In this document: in pieces, positions 61,771-64,000 of the stretch | How positions within the stretch are numbered: position 1 is the stretch's first letter | How the letters are laid out: each line of letters opens with the position of its first letter | DNA from: Cyclobacteriaceae bacterium | Lineage (GTDB): Bacteria > Bacteroidota > Bacteroidia > Cytophagales > Cyclobacteriaceae | Assembly (NCBI GenBank): GCA_019694875.1 | Contig: JAIBBC010000001.1 | Location: 558,001 to 622,000, forward strand | DNA length: 64,000 nucleotides | Direction: 5' to 3' | Notes under the pieces: model-generated | Told to the model about the DNA's origin: nothing | The model's input: the letters and a program-made list of their open reading frames with translations, nothing else | Databases searched by the model: none | Position numbers and translations under genes: made by a program

Positions 61771-63057
61771 ATGCAAGCGACGAAAAGTCCCTCAAACATC
61801 GAACAACCTTACTTGCAAAGCGAGGAAGTACAAGACATTATTGGCCATGTCCCAAGCTGGATCATTCGCTGGGGTATAACTGTCATCTTTGGGGTATTTG
61901 TAATAATGGTATTTGTTAGCTGGCTGGTAAGATATCCTGACATAATTAATGCTAAAGTTCTTCTCACGACGTCTCCTGCAGTTACAACGATATCGTCACG
62001 ATCATCGGGCACGCTAGTTTTACTAAAAAAGGACAATGTGCGCGTAGAAACTGGCGACCACATTGCCTATTTACTTACTAATGCAGTGCTTGAAGATGTA
62101 TTGAAATTGGAGAATTACATAAAAGCATTAGGTGAACCTGGAAATGTCAGTAACCCCGGCCGTCTTGTACTTGGTGAACTTCAGCAACCCTACAATGATG
62201 TCCTTAGTGCGTTGGAGAATCTTGATAATTATAGGAAATTTCAAAAAACAACCGTTAGAGTAAATCAACTCAAACACCAACTTGCTGTTCACATAAGACT
62301 TCGACAAATTTTAGTTGAACAAGTGAGTTTATTAAAAGAAGAGGCAAGTTTAGCTCACAGTAGGTACGCGATGGATTCTGCATTATTCGCTCAAAAGCTA
62401 GCGCCTCCGTCCGAGCATATCGCCGCAAAAATGTCGTACCTGCAGAATGTTCGCGGCAATAGGGGTATTGAAATGACTATTGCTGATGAAGATGTTCAAC
62501 TTGCCTCTCTAAAAAGTCAAATCATTGAATTGGAGTTGAACGACCAGGAACAACTGGCAACGCTCACATTAGCGTACACTAATGCCTTACGGTTATTAAC
62601 AATGCGCATTGAACAATGGAAAACGGAGAAAATTCTCACTAGCCCGGTTATTGGCACTGTCGCATTTTTGGGATTTCTGGAAAACAATATGTTTATAGAA
62701 CCAAACAAACCATTGTTTTCGATAATACCAGAAGCGGGGAGCATCTATGCGCAGGCGGAATTACCAATTGCGGGATCCGGTAAGATAATGGAAGGTCAAA
62801 GAGTCAACATTAGGCTAGAAAACTACCCTTCAGAACAATTTGGAATTTTATATGGTAAAGTGAAAGAAGTGTCTGTATTGCCGAGCGGTGACAAATATTT
62901 AGCGAAAATTGAACTCCCCGATGGGCTGAAAACATCTTACAACACGAAGTTGCCTTTTAAGCAACATCTTAAAGGAGAGACTGAAATAATAACCGAAGAT
63001 TTAAGGCTTTTGGAACGAGTTTTTTATCAGTTCAGAAATTTGATACAAGTCAATTGA
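61771..63057 (+). CDS. HlyD-family secretion adaptor for peptide export
   Basis: 428 residues. One membrane helix (about 33-54, WGITVIFGVFVIMVFVSWLV) near the N-terminus, a biotinyl-lipoyl-like part (VTTISSRSSGTLVLLKKDNVRVETGDHIAY), coiled-coil hairpin, and a second beta part (EKILTSPVIGTVAFLG). This is the periplasmic adaptor of a type I/ABC peptide exporter. It precedes a double-glycine peptide gene by 117 bp, so it probably exports that peptide. The C39 peptidase/ABC gene is not in the window. A 17-bp palindrome lies 42 bp upstream. Confidence 0.85.
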   Translation: MQATKSPSNIEQPYLQSEEVQDIIGHVPSWIIRWGITVIFGVFVIMVFVSWLVRYPDIINAKVLLTTSPAVTTISSRSSGTLVLLKKDNVRVETGDHIAYLLTNAVLEDVLKLENYIKALGEPGNVSNPGRLVLGELQQPYNDVLSALENLDNYRKFQKTTVRVNQLKHQLAVHIRLRQILVEQVSLLKEEASLAHSRYAMDSALFAQKLAPPSEHIAAKMSYLQNVRGNRGIEMTIADEDVQLASLKSQIIELELNDQEQLATLTLAYTNALRLLTMRIEQWKTEKILTSPVIGTVAFLGFLENNMFIEPNKPLFSIIPEAGSIYAQAELPIAGSGKIMEGQRVNIRLENYPSEQFGILYGKVKEVSVLPSGDKYLAKIELPDGLKTSYNTKLPFKQHLKGETEIITEDLRLLERVFYQFRNLIQVN

Positions 63058-63174
63058 TTCCAATATCATTGGAACACACTGTTATAGCTTTAGCATACAT
63101 CACGTCTCAACATGACGATGGCGCGGAAGCCGAAAAGCGGATAGAGTAGGCAGAATGATTAATTATTTCTTATT

Positions 63175-63411
63175 ATGCTAAAAAACTTTAAAAACGCTCT
63201 CTCATCAACAGAAATGAGAAGCATCAAGGGTGGCGTGGAAGACGGAGGTTCAGGAACCTGTGGTTTTTCAGTCAATGTAAGTGGTGTACAAGTAGTAGGC
63301 TGTAACGTGACTAAGGCTCAGGCGCAGCAAAACGTTGCAAATTACGGTGGTCACTGGTGTTGCGACAGCTGCCCTACTACGTCATACTGCGGAAACGGGG
63401 GACCAGCTTAA
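63175..63411 (+). CDS. Double-glycine leader peptide, six-Cys
   Basis: 78 residues. The leader MLKNFKNALSSTEMRSIKGG ends in GG at residues 19-20, followed by VEDGGSGT. The mature part is Gly/Asn-rich with six Cys (in GTCG, VGCN, HWCC, DSC, SYC). The leader pattern (LSxxEMxxIxGG) is that of ABC-exported bacteriocin-type or natural-product precursors in Bacteroidota. The HlyD gene upstream and the lipoprotein downstream form its context. Antimicrobial activity or modification is not shown. Confidence 0.8.
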   Translation: MLKNFKNALSSTEMRSIKGGVEDGGSGTCGFSVNVSGVQVVGCNVTKAQAQQNVANYGGHWCCDSCPTTSYCGNGGPA

Positions 63412-63467
63412 TAATTGATAATTTTGTGAGTTCCATCTAAGATGGGACTCACTTTAAACACTACTGC

Positions 63468-64000
63468 ATGCGTACTTTTTTTTTCCTGCTTACACTAGCG
63501 AGTTTCATTCTTTCCTGCACAGAGTCCAGTCAAAAGACAAGCGCTACCACAACCAATCCTCAGATAACATTAATTTTAGTTCAGCCAAAAGTTCACCGGA
63601 TGGCGAAGACTCCTACGGGAATGACCACAGGTATCGGAGCGCCAGGCGAAGAGCTTTCTGTAATGGATAGCAATTATGTCTTCCGGGCAATCACAGTTAA
63701 GTACTCACCCGAAAATGACACCGTAAGAATCAATTTGGGACGAAGTTCTACTCAAGTGAATTTTAGATATAAGGCATTTGATGAGCTTCACTTTTTACTA
63801 AAAGAGGGTGACACTGCAATCGTTAACTATGATAGTGGCCAAATCATGACTCGAATAACTAACCGGGCCACTAAACCTTTGGATTTAAATCTTGATCTAT
63901 ATCTCCGGAACAAATTATACAACAATGATTACCCTTCATTAGCAAAAGCGATATATACATGGTTCTTAGTTCCTTTGAAAGGTCCATCTGACCTTGGCCC
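63468..64000 (+). CDS. Lipoprotein, partial (runs off window)
   Basis: ATG at 63468, open to the end of the window. The signal peptide MRTFFFLLTLASFILSC has a lipobox FILSC at Cys17. About 177 residues are visible, beta-rich, without a known motif (VFRAITVKYSPEND, LHFLLKEGDTAIVNY). In some Bacteroidota peptide-export loci such lipoproteins continue into a thioredoxin-like domain; whether that holds here lies beyond the window. It is 56 bp after the peptide gene, so it is likely co-transcribed. Confidence 0.65.
   Translation, partial: MRTFFFLLTLASFILSCTESSQKTSATTTNPQITLILVQPKVHRMAKTPTGMTTGIGAPGEELSVMDSNYVFRAITVKYSPENDTVRINLGRSSTQVNFRYKAFDELHFLLKEGDTAIVNYDSGQIMTRITNRATKPLDLNLDLYLRNKLYNNDYPSLAKAIYTWFLVPLKGPSDLG

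Overview
The window looks like a chromosomal segment of a Bacteroidota bacterium, most likely of the order Cytophagales. The evidence is a porU-porV pair of the type IX secretion system, a DUF4270 lipoprotein, the panC/panD block next to a GT5-like gene, many lipoproteins with Bacteroidota-style lipoboxes, and promoters of the TTTG / TAnnTTTG type. I saw no rRNA, tRNA, CRISPR array or transposase.

Region 1 (1-33.8 kb) is mostly ordinary core genome. It holds a partial TPR protein, an M28 peptidase with a small membrane protein, a DUF2541 protein, two DUF3857-type exported proteins, yicC, a TolB-propeller/beta-barrel protein, an FAD oxidoreductase, an MBL hydrolase coupled to phosphatidylserine synthase, the porU-porV-M16 operon, an acyl-CoA dehydrogenase, a DsbA-like lipoprotein pair, a YugP-like metalloprotease, panC-panD with a flippase-like protein, and a GT5-like/DUF4270/glmS operon.

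Region 2 (about 34-61.6 kb) reads as an accessory defence and DNA-repair island. In order it has a HEPN protein, a 46-residue single-pass membrane protein, a YegP-like protein, a Panacea toxin-antitoxin pair, a WYL regulator, a 2173-residue STAND NTPase with an N-terminal nuclease-like domain (Avs-like), a small gene paired with a PD-(D/E)xK-like protein, lipoproteins, an XRE regulator, an SRAP protein, an endonuclease III with an altered Fe-S site, a second HEPN protein, a PDAG-repeat lipoprotein, a four-TM KAP NTPase, and a PIN-domain gene overlapping a 992-residue protein of unknown fold.

Two sets of inverted repeats tie the island together. One motif (about TGACAT-YTTAC-GTCA) occurs upstream of the WYL gene, the Panacea operon, the YegP operon and the HEPN gene, which suggests a local WYL regulon. 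A second, perfectly conserved 17-bp palindrome (ATAGGAGTTACTCCTAT) precedes three separate units: the gene pair at 44.8 kb, the KAP NTPase gene, and the HlyD/peptide-export genes.

Region 3 (61.7-64 kb) starts a peptide-secretion locus: an HlyD-type adaptor, a six-cysteine double-glycine-leader peptide, and a lipoprotein that runs off the window.
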